The translations under genes were made by a program, and so were the position numbers. A stretch of DNA of 60,841 nucleotides from Desulfobacca_B sp046538075 (GTDB lineage Bacteria; Desulfobacterota; Desulfobaccia; Desulfobaccales; Desulfobaccaceae). Location of the stretch: positions 1 through 60,841 of the forward strand of contig JBKHJN010000014.1 of the NCBI GenBank assembly GCA_046538075.1, in the 5' to 3' direction. Below are positions 1-7,023 of the stretch, in pieces. Under the pieces are notes generated by a model that did not search any database, was not told the origin of the DNA, and saw nothing but the letters and a program-made list of their open reading frames with translations. Positions within the stretch are counted from its first letter, which is position 1, and every line of letters starts with the position of its first letter.

Positions 1-30
1 TTGCGGGTGTAGAGCACCACATACCGGCCC

Positions 31-516
31 TCAAAGTTGACCTCCTCCCAGGTCAACCGGTTGATCTGCCCCATTGGAGCCAATGGCCACCAGCTCATAG
101 CCCTGGGCAATAAAGTATTCCACCTCGGCGCCATAGATGTCGTGGATGACCGGTACTGGTTGCAGACCCGCGGTCTCCAACTGGCGCTGGCATTCCAGGT
201 TGGTCTGAAAGCCGTGCTGAGTGAAATCGACATCGAAGTTGAAGTAGAAATCGTAATGCTGGCCAAAACTTAAGAGGTAGCTCTGGTAAGTATCCAGGTT
301 GAGGTTAAGCTTAGGCTTCTGCTGAGCCATGTTAATGGTAAAGGTGCCGGAATCCAGAATCAGGCTGTTTAGCTTATCCCGGTGGGTCACGCCTAACTCC
401 CGGTCATCGCGGTTGATCCCGGCAAAGGAGCGCAGGACATTGAGTTTACGCTCCGGGAAGCGCTTATGGTAAGCCAGCACCATCTCCAGATTGATATCGG
501 CCAGGTAAATTCGCAT
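31..516 (-). CDS. TIM-barrel hypothetical (tRNA-guanine transglycosylase-like), 3' end frameshifted
   Basis: A 161-residue reading frame with an ATG preceded by a GGAGG-like site (revcomp of gcctcc). The pattern of strands and motifs (LADIN near the start, LILDSGTFT around residue 54, FNFDVDF around 93, PVIHDI around 123, LVAIGSNG around 143) looks like a TIM-barrel of the TGT/DpdA sort, but this is a fold-level guess. The frame stops at 31-33. One frame away, the stretch past the CCCC run at 69-72 reads on sensibly as INRLTWEEVNFEGRYVVLYT and leaves the window at base 1. So the gene is probably longer and carries a one-base indel in that run (mutation or assembly error). It lies 55 bases downstream of another minus-strand gene and probably shares its transcript. 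Function not established. Confidence 0.6.
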   Translation of the reverse strand: MRIYLADINLEMVLAYHKRFPERKLNVLRSFAGINRDDRELGVTHRDKLNSLILDSGTFTINMAQQKPKLNLNLDTYQSYLLSFGQHYDFYFNFDVDFTQHGFQTNLECQRQLETAGLQPVPVIHDIYGAEVEYFIAQGYELVAIGSNGADQPVDLGGGQL

Positions 517-571
517 GGTTGCCTCCTTGATAGATGCCCCCCGGCCGTCAGTGACCGGAGGGCACTAGTTA

Positions 572-1234
572 TTAATTACGGTTAAAGTTCTCAGCCAGCC
601 GGTTGAGCTTGTCAATCAGCTCAGTGACCAGCTGGGTATTGACCTGCGGCCAAACCTCTTGCGCCTGCTCGCGCATCAGATAATCCAGGGTGCCTTTGAG
701 CTTGTTCCCCAGGTTATTGAAGTGCTCGACCTTGTGCCGCGGGGTCAGGGCCGCATCGGCTTTGCCGCCCCGCTGATGGAGCTCGAGCAGATACTGGTTG
801 ACATTGCCGCCCGTGTCCTGGATCATTTGGAGATCGCGCACGAGGCCCCCTTCGATCTTCACCCCCAACTGCACCAGGGCTTGAATCCGCTCCCGGTCAA
901 CATTAGTCAATCCCTGGCGGGCGATTTTCTCCATGGCCAGGGCGGTATCAATCAGCAGCTTGAATTCCACAAAGGGCCGTTCGCGCTGTTCGGCTACCGA
1001 AATCCGGTGTTTGGCCATAAAGGCCCCGATCCGGTCGGCTCCGGCCAGATCATCGGTGGCGTTGATGAGCAGCATCAGTTTCTGCTTGTCCATCCAGGCA
1101 TAAGCATGGGCGTCCACCCGGCTGCCTAACAGCATATATTCCTGCCGGGTGCGGGCCTTAAGGAAGGGCAGAAAATTCTCCGCCCATCGTTCCCACTTGT
1201 GCCCGGTGCTGCTGACCAGCTCTTTCAAGACCAC
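572..1234 (-). CDS. helical hypothetical protein
   Basis: About 220 residues, not recognised as a named family. It is charged and mostly alpha-helical, ending in amphipathic helices around NLGNKLKGTLDYLM and LIDKLNRLAENFNRN. No signal peptide, membrane segment or catalytic motif is seen. The open frame extends upstream to 1636, but that part lies antisense to a well-supported WYL regulator and has shadow-like composition (rich in H, Q, G), so I place the start at the GTG at 1234 (a TTG at 1228 is also possible). It faces the WYL gene head to head with only 18 bases between starts, so the promoters must overlap one of the coding regions. The transglycosylase-like gene follows on the same strand. 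Confidence 0.6.
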   Translation of the reverse strand: MVLKELVSSTGHKWERWAENFLPFLKARTRQEYMLLGSRVDAHAYAWMDKQKLMLLINATDDLAGADRIGAFMAKHRISVAEQRERPFVEFKLLIDTALAMEKIARQGLTNVDRERIQALVQLGVKIEGGLVRDLQMIQDTGGNVNQYLLELHQRGGKADAALTPRHKVEHFNNLGNKLKGTLDYLMREQAQEVWPQVNTQLVTELIDKLNRLAENFNRN

Positions 1235-1252
1235 CAGGGCCTTGCCCTGTAT

Positions 1253-2251
1253 ATGGGCACCTATCGCCAGCCCTCTTATCCGGCCGCCCTCAATATGGCC
1301 CGGCTGATCTATCTGTTGGCCACCCGCAGCCGGTCCTTGACCCTGGGGGATGTCTTGCGCATCTTGGATATTTCCGAACGCACCGCCCGCCGTTATTTGA
1401 AGGCCATCAATGAGAGTCTCACCACGGACCAGGGCGAGGGGTTGATCAAGGTGATCAGAATGGGTGGGGTGGAGCGCTGGAAACTCAATGACGAATTGGG
1501 AGTGGAGGCGACCCCGTATCAGTTGATCTCCCTTTATGTCGGGGCCATCCTGATGTCTTTTTTGGAGAAAACCGTGATCAAGGATGGCTTGCTCGATATG
1601 GTGGATACTCTGGAAGAGATCGTGCCCCCGGCGCAACGGGCCCTGCTGAAAAATTACCAGCAGAAGTTCTTGTACTCGGGGTTTGGCAGCAAGCGTTATG
1701 AGAGCCAGGATGATCAGATTGACGTGATTCTGCGGGGACTGTTAGGGCAATACCAGATAGAGATCACCTATGTCTCGGACCAGGGGGCCCAGGAACACCG
1801 ACTGCATCCCTATACTTTGGTGCTGCACGGCGCTTCGCTCTATCTCAATGCCTTTAGCGAAAGATATCAAGAGCTGCGCACCTTCAAGGTGGACAAGATT
1901 ACTGAGGCTAAGTTGACCAAAGACGATTTTGACTATCCGCCGGGCTACGACCCGCAGGCCATGTATCAGCGCTCATTCGGGATTTATGAAGGGAAAGGTG
2001 ACCGTGATCTCGAGGTGGTGGTCGAATTTCCGGAGTTGCTCTATGATTATGTGGCCAACCGGCAATGGATGGTCGACCAACAGATCACCCCGGTAAAATC
2101 TGGAAAATTTCGGCTGACGGTGATGGTCAATGACCTGTTTGAGATCACCCACTGGCTCCTGGGGATCGGCCGCGACGCCCGGGTCATCAGACCCAAGGCC
2201 CTTAAAACCCGGCTCAAACAGGAGGCTTTGAAAGTGCTGGCCCAGTATTAA
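1253..2251 (+). CDS. WYL-domain transcriptional regulator
   Basis: 332 residues from the ATG at 1253. An N-terminal winged-helix/HTH covers about residues 12-55, with LTLGDVLRILDISERTARRY as the likely recognition region. A WYL domain covers about 150-215 (ITYVSDQGAQEHRLHPYTLV, then LYLNAFSERYQELRTFKVDKI), and a WCX-like C-terminal extension ends in a basic stretch. WYL regulators bind ligands or nucleic acid ends and often control phage-defence or DNA-damage genes; that is family knowledge, not shown here. It is divergent from the two minus-strand genes on its left, which makes them its likely targets. An earlier in-frame ATG at 1199 lies inside the opposing gene and adds residues unlike the family. 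Confidence 0.85.
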   Translation: MGTYRQPSYPAALNMARLIYLLATRSRSLTLGDVLRILDISERTARRYLKAINESLTTDQGEGLIKVIRMGGVERWKLNDELGVEATPYQLISLYVGAILMSFLEKTVIKDGLLDMVDTLEEIVPPAQRALLKNYQQKFLYSGFGSKRYESQDDQIDVILRGLLGQYQIEITYVSDQGAQEHRLHPYTLVLHGASLYLNAFSERYQELRTFKVDKITEAKLTKDDFDYPPGYDPQAMYQRSFGIYEGKGDRDLEVVVEFPELLYDYVANRQWMVDQQITPVKSGKFRLTVMVNDLFEITHWLLGIGRDARVIRPKALKTRLKQEALKVLAQY

Positions 2252-2797
2252 GGGGTAATTATTAAATCAAATAAGATGGTTAATGTTTCCTGACTAAACA
2301 GCCCCATCTTATCTCCAGAAACCTTGCCAGAGTTATCAGCTTTAAACCAAAAGATGCTCTGATATCTCTTTCTCCTCCCTATGGACCTAACTTTGCCCAA
2401 CCATCATGGCATATTACGGACACATTCTCCAGGTCTCTTTTGAGAGCTAACAAAAAAAACTTTGCCATTCCGATTTAAAATGTTATTCATTTAAAAATTT
2501 TGGCACTAAATTTGTTTCCCTCAGTAAAATTAAAGTGCCTACCCACCCAAGTGAAAGCCATAAGCCTTAGTTACCACTGAATATTGAAATCACGTAAAGA
2601 GTAAAGCAGAGCCTGAATGCAAAACTTGGGACTCCGCTGGCTTCCAGGATTAACTGCACGGGTCAGAGGATTAAGGTTATCCAGAGATATTGGGAGATCT
2701 CCAGGGTGGCTGAATGTTTTTAAATTCTGACCTGGCATTGATAATAAATTAAATAAGTCCAAACAATGGGCGTCATAATCTCAATTAAGGAGAAATT
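2252..2797. other. intergenic region, 546 bp
   Basis: No convincing gene. A 9-bp inverted repeat, ATAAGATGG at 2271-2279 and CCATCTTAT at 2304-2312, lies just past the WYL stop and may act as a weak terminator, though no T-run follows. The rest is AT-rich. The sequence just before the acetyltransferase at 2798 holds its ribosome site (AAGGAGAAATT). Confidence 0.5.
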
Positions 2798-3340
2798 ATG
2801 TTAGAAGAATACCCCAAGAAGATTACCCTCCAGGACGGCTCAGTTCTTTCTTTGCGGCCGATGAGCAAAGATGACCAGTATCCCCTTTATAGTTTTTTTG
2901 TTTCCCTTCCCGAACACGACCGGAAATATCTGAGAAATGATGTTACTGACCGGAAACTTCTGGAAAAATGGGCCCGCAATCTCAATTACGATAAGGTCTT
3001 GCCGATATTGGCAGTGACCGACGACCGGATAGTGGCTAACGCTACTCTTAACCGTCAGACCTTTGGATGGGGTCGCCATGTCGGTGAGGTGCGGGTTACC
3101 ATTGACAGTGACTTCCAACGCCGTGGTCTGGGGTCTATATTGCTTGATGAGATCGCCAAATTGGCAACTAAAGCCCAATTAAAAAAGCTAGTGGCCCGAA
3201 TCATCACTACTCGTCCTGAAGTGATCAAGGCCTTTGAAAAGGCGGGGTTCAGCCAGGTGACCGTTTTAAAAAATTATGTTAAAGATGTTTATCAACGAAA
3301 ATATGCCGACATTGCCATCATGGTAAAAGATCTGGCCTAA
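2798..3340 (+). CDS. GNAT-family N-acetyltransferase
   Basis: 180 residues with an ATG 6 bases after AAGGAG. The GNAT fold is supported by the acetyl-CoA-binding motif A around residues 99-118 (VRVTIDSDFQRRGLGSILLD, with the Q/R-x-x-G-x-G/A loop as QRRGLG) and by the C-terminal EKAGF motif typical of GNAT strand 5. The N-terminal half (LQDGSVLSLRPMSKDDQYPL, then FFVSLPEHDRKYL) is closely mirrored by a second copy at 4626, so the two are paralogues on either side of the thiolase. GNATs of this shape in syntrophic and sulfate-reducing bacteria often accompany acyl-CoA metabolism and may acetylate metabolic enzymes; the substrate here is unknown. Confidence 0.88.
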   Translation: MLEEYPKKITLQDGSVLSLRPMSKDDQYPLYSFFVSLPEHDRKYLRNDVTDRKLLEKWARNLNYDKVLPILAVTDDRIVANATLNRQTFGWGRHVGEVRVTIDSDFQRRGLGSILLDEIAKLATKAQLKKLVARIITTRPEVIKAFEKAGFSQVTVLKNYVKDVYQRKYADIAIMVKDLA

Positions 3341-3367
3341 AAAAATAATAGTATGGATGGAGGTTCT

Positions 3368-4567
3368 ATGGGTGAAGTGGTAATTGCCAGCGCCGTGCGG
3401 ACGGCGGTTGGAGCTTTTGGGGGTGCCTTAAAAGAGGTGCCGGCGGTGGAATTGGGGGGCATCGTTATCCAAGAAGTCTTGCACCGGGCCAAGATCAGGC
3501 CAGAGGCGGTTGACCAGGTCATCATGGGGAACGTCCTGCAGGCCGGGTTAGGACAGAATTCCGCCCGGCAAGCAGCCACATTAGGAGGAATCTCCCAATA
3601 TACCCCTTCGGTGACTGTAAATGTGGTTTGTGGCTCCGGCATGGAGTCAGTAATTATGGCCTCACAGAATATCACCGCTGGAGATGCCGAAATCATCGTT
3701 GCCGGCGGCATGGAAAGTATGAGCCAGGCCCCGTTCGTACTCCCCCAGACCCGCTGGGGGCAGCGAATGGGTCATATTCAAGTGATTGACACTATGATCC
3801 AGGACGGTTTGTGGTGCTCTTTTGAGAATATTCATATGGGGATTACGGCCGAAAATGTTGCGGAAAGATTTAAGATCAGCCGGGAAGAGCAAGACGCATT
3901 CGCCGCTCACAGTCAGCAAAAGGCTGAAAAAGCCATTAAATCCGGACGCTTTAAGGACGAAATTGTTCCAGTCGAGGTCCCCCAACGGCGAGCCGAGCCG
4001 ATTATCTTTGATACCGATGAGTTCCCCAGATTCGGCACCACGGTGGAGAAGTTAGCTAAGCTGAAACCGGCATTTCGTAGGGATGGAACCATTACCGCGG
4101 GGAACTCTTCTGGAATCAATGATGGAGCTGCAGCTTTAGTAATTATGTCCGCCGAAAAGGCTTTAAGATTGGGCATCCGGCCTTTAGCCCGCATCAGGGG
4201 CTATGATATCCAGGGGTGTGAACCAGAAATGATGGGTACCGGGCCGATTTATGCGGTGCGCAACGCCATAGCCAAGGTGGAAGCACAACTAGGGAAAGGG
4301 AAAGAGATTGAACTGGTGGAGCTAAATGAGGCGTTTGCGGCGCAAAGTATCGCCTGCTTGCGGGAATTGCATCTAAATCCAGAGATAGTTAACGTAAATG
4401 GCGGCGCTATTGCCCTGGGCCACCCGATCGGCTGCAGCGGGGCCCGAATCTTGGTAACCCTCCTCTATGAGATGCAAAAACGGGATAACCAAGTAGGATT
4501 AGCCGCCCTTTGCGTGGGCGGTGGCCTGGGTTTGGCCATGATTGTCGAACGGAATTGGTACTTTTAA
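3368..4567 (+). CDS. phaA: acetyl-CoA C-acetyltransferase (thiolase)
   Basis: 399 residues. Thiolase condenses two acetyl-CoA to acetoacetyl-CoA, the first step to 3-hydroxybutyryl units, and works in reverse in beta-oxidation. The catalytic set is complete: acylated Cys88 in NVVCGSGMESV, His352 in GHPIGCSGAR and Cys382 in CVGGGLGLA; the length is normal for the family. The start is the ATG at 3368 because GGAGG sits 6 bases before it; the in-frame ATG at 3353 has no ribosome site. It lies between two GNAT genes and upstream of PHA genes, so a PHA biosynthetic role (PhaA) is likely, but a degradative AtoB-type role cannot be excluded. Confidence 0.93.
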   Translation: MGEVVIASAVRTAVGAFGGALKEVPAVELGGIVIQEVLHRAKIRPEAVDQVIMGNVLQAGLGQNSARQAATLGGISQYTPSVTVNVVCGSGMESVIMASQNITAGDAEIIVAGGMESMSQAPFVLPQTRWGQRMGHIQVIDTMIQDGLWCSFENIHMGITAENVAERFKISREEQDAFAAHSQQKAEKAIKSGRFKDEIVPVEVPQRRAEPIIFDTDEFPRFGTTVEKLAKLKPAFRRDGTITAGNSSGINDGAAALVIMSAEKALRLGIRPLARIRGYDIQGCEPEMMGTGPIYAVRNAIAKVEAQLGKGKEIELVELNEAFAAQSIACLRELHLNPEIVNVNGGAIALGHPIGCSGARILVTLLYEMQKRDNQVGLAALCVGGGLGLAMIVERNWYF

Positions 4568-4625
4568 GCCTTTCGGGGCGTCATAATTGATCGGATAAAT
4601 TCGCAATATATTTCGGGGGATGGCG

Positions 4626-5186
4626 ATGACAACGCTCAAAGACTTAATCATTAATAATTACCCCAAAGAAGTTAACCTGGAAGACGGCATCAAGGTAGTT
4701 TTCCGACCTTTGCTGAAAGATGATCAACAGGCTCTGTTCGAATATTTCCAGAGCCTTCCTGAAGAAGACCGGGCCTGCCTGAAAGATGAGGTTACAGATC
4801 CTCAGGTCATCGAAAACTGGATCTATGATATGGATTATGATGAGCTCCTGCCTCTCTTGGCCCTGCACCAGGGACGAATTATCGGCGATGCCACCCTGCA
4901 TTTTAGTCAGATCGGCTGGTCCAAACACCAGGGCGAGATTCGCCTGACTACCGATCCGGAGTATCGGGTGAAGGGTCTGGGCACCTTGATGGTCCAGGAG
5001 CTAATCGATATTGCTACCCAACTGGGGTTAGAGCAGCTCAGCGCCGAGATGCCGCCCGAGATGGATAAGGCTTTTTACCTCTTTGAAAAATTGGGGTTTA
5101 AGGAAACCGCCATCTTGAATGGTTTTGTGCGAGACCTGAAAGGTGAGGAAACCGATCTGGTGTTAATGACCAAGACGCTGATTTAA
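4626..5186 (+). CDS. GNAT-family N-acetyltransferase, paralogue of the 2798 gene
   Basis: 186 residues from the ATG at 4626. An ATG at 4620 is directly abutted by the GGGGG, leaving no spacing, so 4626 (6-base spacing) is preferred. It has the same layout as the gene at 2798: YPKEVNLEDGIKVVFRPLLKDD at the N-terminus, FQSLPEEDR, then motif A (IRLTTDPEYRVKGLGTLMVQ) and FEKLGFKETAIL. The loop here is R-V-K-G-L-G, one residue off the usual Q/R-x-x-G-x-G start but still consistent with acetyl-CoA binding. It probably arose by duplication around the thiolase. Substrate unknown. Confidence 0.87.
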   Translation: MTTLKDLIINNYPKEVNLEDGIKVVFRPLLKDDQQALFEYFQSLPEEDRACLKDEVTDPQVIENWIYDMDYDELLPLLALHQGRIIGDATLHFSQIGWSKHQGEIRLTTDPEYRVKGLGTLMVQELIDIATQLGLEQLSAEMPPEMDKAFYLFEKLGFKETAILNGFVRDLKGEETDLVLMTKTLI

Positions 5187-5245
5187 TTCGGATAGCCTTG
5201 ATTACGCCAGCGCAACTTTGATGTCTTGTTCAGTGGACTAATAGT

Positions 5246-5719
5246 TTACTGGTCTTTGTCGTCTTCCTTTTTGGCATCGGCCGAACCTGAAAAAAACTCC
5301 TGGAAAGAGTTAAAGGGCGGCAAGCCGGTCATGGTTTTTTGGGCCATCGCCGAGAAATCCACACCCAGATCGAGCCATTTGCGAAATTGCTCATCCACTG
5401 CGGTTTTGTAGGCCAGATAGTTTCTCAGAGTTTGTTGCAGGTATTTCTCGAAAAATTCGCTGAGCACGGTCTCTCCGTAGCGAATGAACAGATGTAGGAA
5501 GGAGACCGGCAACAGGGCATGCTTGTTTTTGGCCTCTTCCAGAATGATCTGGGTGAGGATAAAGGCAGTGACATCTTCTTCGCTTTTGGCATCGATAACT
5601 TCAACCTGTCTTCCCTGCCTGATCATCTCCGCCACCTGGCGGAGGGTAACATAGGTGCTTTGTTTGGTATCGTAGAGCCGCCGATTGGTATATTTCTTCA
5701 GAAGGACTTTATCCGCCAT
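5246..5719 (-). CDS. phaR: PHA synthesis regulator PhaR
   Basis: 157 residues. The N-terminal PHA-accumulation DNA-binding domain is clear: LKKYTNRRLYDTKQSTYVTL at about residues 6-25, then VAEMIRQGRQVEVIDAKSEEDVTAFILTQIILEE, both hallmarks of PhaR. In characterised species PhaR binds nascent PHA granules and, when free, represses phasin and its own gene. The start is the ATG at 5719 (MADK) with GGGGGAAAG just upstream; an upstream TTG is less likely. It is transcribed divergently from the phasin gene, and the 260-bp gap holds TGC-rich inverted repeats and a strong promoter. The C-terminal tail after about residue 135 is variable and charged (KKEDDKDQ). Confidence 0.93.
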   Translation of the reverse strand: MADKVLLKKYTNRRLYDTKQSTYVTLRQVAEMIRQGRQVEVIDAKSEEDVTAFILTQIILEEAKNKHALLPVSFLHLFIRYGETVLSEFFEKYLQQTLRNYLAYKTAVDEQFRKWLDLGVDFSAMAQKTMTGLPPFNSFQEFFSGSADAKKEDDKDQ

Positions 5720-5862
5720 CACTTTCCCCCGCGCCAAAAATCAATTTTATGACGTGCTGCACAAAAATCAGCTACTAGATTTAATGACAATTATTACATA
5801 TCTAATTATTTATTAAATGTCAATAAGTTATTCCCTAAATAATCCGCTGTATTAAAAATTAA

Positions 5863-5885
5863 TTTTGTGCATTGCAAAAATTTGC
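5863..5885. promoter_or_regulatory. candidate PhaR operator
   Basis: Two overlapping inverted repeats: TTTTGTGCATTGCAAAA at 5863-5879 (TTTTG/CAAAA arms) and GCAAAAATTTGC at 5874-5885 (GCAAA/TTTGC arms). They sit immediately before the -35 box of the phasin promoter. PhaR is known to favour TGC/GCA-rich sites upstream of phasin genes. Another TGCTGCACAAAAATCAGC stretch lies at about 5755-5772, near the phaR start. Assignment to PhaR is inferred from position and base pattern. Confidence 0.55.
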
Positions 5886-5914
5886 TTGACAAGCAGATTT
5901 TCTAATTTTATATT
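5886..5914 (+). promoter_or_regulatory. sigma70-type promoter of the first phasin gene
   Basis: TTGACA at 5886-5891 and TATATT at 5909-5914, separated by 17 bp; five of six -10 bases match the consensus and the -35 is perfect. It directs transcription into the phasin genes at 5980 onward, leaving a leader of about 60 bases with AAGGAG before the ATG. Confidence 0.7.
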
Positions 5915-5979
5915 TACCCTATAACCTCGTCGAGGGGAAACAAATAAACCGGCTTCACAATCAAGGAGAATTAAAAAGA

Positions 5980-6276
5980 ATGGAAACGCAAAAAATCGCC
6001 AAGCAAATGATCGATTTTTACAAGGCCAGCTTTGACAACAGCTTTGCCGCCATGAGCATGCTGCAGCAGCAGATGGAGAGAATGACCAGCATGTTTGTGG
6101 AGCAAACCACCTGGCTTCCCGAAGAAGGCAGAAAAGTCCTGCAGGAATGGGTTAAGGCCTACAAAAAGGGCTGCGAAGATTTCAAGCAGGCCGCAGATGA
6201 GAATTTTACCCGGGTAGAAACATTCTTTGCTGAACCAGAAAAGAGCGCCCCGGTTAAAACTGCGGCTAATGCCTAA
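5980..6276 (+). CDS. phaP: phasin-like PHA granule protein 1
   Basis: 98 residues, all helical, with no membrane segment. Residues 1-90 form amphipathic helices (QMIDFYKASFDNSFAAMSML, then VLQEWVKAYKKGCEDFKQA) typical of small phasins that coat PHA granules. The motif W-L-P-E-E-G-R-K followed by K-A-Y-K-K-G-C-E-D is shared with the next two genes, so the three are paralogues. The C-terminal tail (PEKSAPVKTAANA) is unique to this copy. AAGGAG precedes the ATG, and a strong promoter with likely PhaR sites lies upstream. Phasins control granule size and number. Confidence 0.85.
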   Translation: METQKIAKQMIDFYKASFDNSFAAMSMLQQQMERMTSMFVEQTTWLPEEGRKVLQEWVKAYKKGCEDFKQAADENFTRVETFFAEPEKSAPVKTAANA

Positions 6277-6352
6277 TTTTTTTGTGGGCGGCACCTTAGT
6301 TAATGGAATCATTGCCATTATTTAAATAATTACCACTTAAGGAGAATTATCC

Positions 6353-6607
6353 ATGGATCAAAAACAGATGTTAAAACAAATGCTCGATTTTAACAAGACC
6401 ACCTTTGACCAGGCCTTTACCGCCATGACCATGTTCCAGGAGCAGACGCAAAGGGTGACCGAACTATTTTGGGATAATACCTTCCGACTGCCCCAAGAGG
6501 CCAGAAAGGTCATGATTGACTCGCTCAAGCCCTTTAAAAAAGGCTGTGAGGATTATAAGAAAATGGTGGACCTGGGCTTTAAAAATGTCGAGGCCTTGTT
6601 AAGCTGA
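6353..6607 (+). CDS. phasin-like PHA granule protein 2
   Basis: 84 residues with AAGGAG upstream of the ATG. It starts MDQKQMLKQMLDFNKT, nearly the same as the third copy, and keeps the core pattern RLPQEARKVM-then-KPFKKGCEDYKKM. It lacks the tail seen in copy 1. All-helical and soluble, a likely granule-surface protein. It is 76 bases from copy 1 with no terminator between them, so the two are probably co-transcribed. Confidence 0.82.
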   Translation: MDQKQMLKQMLDFNKTTFDQAFTAMTMFQEQTQRVTELFWDNTFRLPQEARKVMIDSLKPFKKGCEDYKKMVDLGFKNVEALLS

Positions 6608-6642
6608 TCCAGGTAGCCTATAAATTCATTTAAGGTTATGGA

Positions 6643-6677
6643 GCAGTGGGCCCAGGGCAGAAGGCCCAGGCCCACTG
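6643..6677. promoter_or_regulatory. hairpin between phasin 2 and phasin 3
   Basis: GCAGTGGGCC at 6643-6652 pairs with GGCCCACTG at 6669-6677 (nine perfect pairs). No run of T follows, so it is more likely an mRNA-stabilising or partial-attenuation structure than a full terminator. It would give different expression to the phasin copies. Confidence 0.45.
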
Positions 6678-6732
6678 TGCTATTAATTATACAAGAGCAG
6701 CTTTAGATAACCATCGTTAAGGAGGAGTGAAA

Positions 6733-6990
6733 ATGGATCAGAAACAGATGTTAAAACAAATGCTCGATTTCAACAAAACTGCCTTTGATAACACCTTTAA
6801 GGCCATGGTCATGCTACAAGAGCAGACTGAAAATATGGTCAACCAATTCCTAGAGAAGGCAACCTGGCTACCCCAGGAAGGGAAAAAGGCCATTGATGAG
6901 TGGCTCAAATCCTATAAAAAAGGCTGTGATGATTACAAAAAGCTGGTAGATGACAGCTTTAAAAAAGTGGAAGCCTTTTTTGCCAAGTAA
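6733..6990 (+). CDS. phasin-like PHA granule protein 3
   Basis: 85 residues. The ATG at 6733 follows GGAGGA by 6 bases; a GTG at 6727 overlaps the ribosome site and is rejected. The first 16 residues match copy 2 exactly (MDQKQMLKQMLDFNKT), and the rest follows the same WLPQEGKKAIDEWLKSYKKG plan, so this is a recent duplicate. It ends 33 bases before the PHA synthase gene and is likely in the same operon. Confidence 0.83.
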   Translation: MDQKQMLKQMLDFNKTAFDNTFKAMVMLQEQTENMVNQFLEKATWLPQEGKKAIDEWLKSYKKGCDDYKKLVDDSFKKVEAFFAK

Positions 6991-7023
6991 GCTGCTAAGG
7001 TCGAGACTATTCGGGGGAAAACG

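Noticed and set aside
1235..1636. Upstream extension of the 572-1234 gene on the minus strand
   Set aside because: It is fully antisense to the well-supported WYL gene and its composition is shadow-like.
2571..2762. A 63-codon minus-strand frame in the 2.3-2.8 kb gap
   Set aside because: No ribosome site, no recognisable domain, and AT-rich non-coding look.
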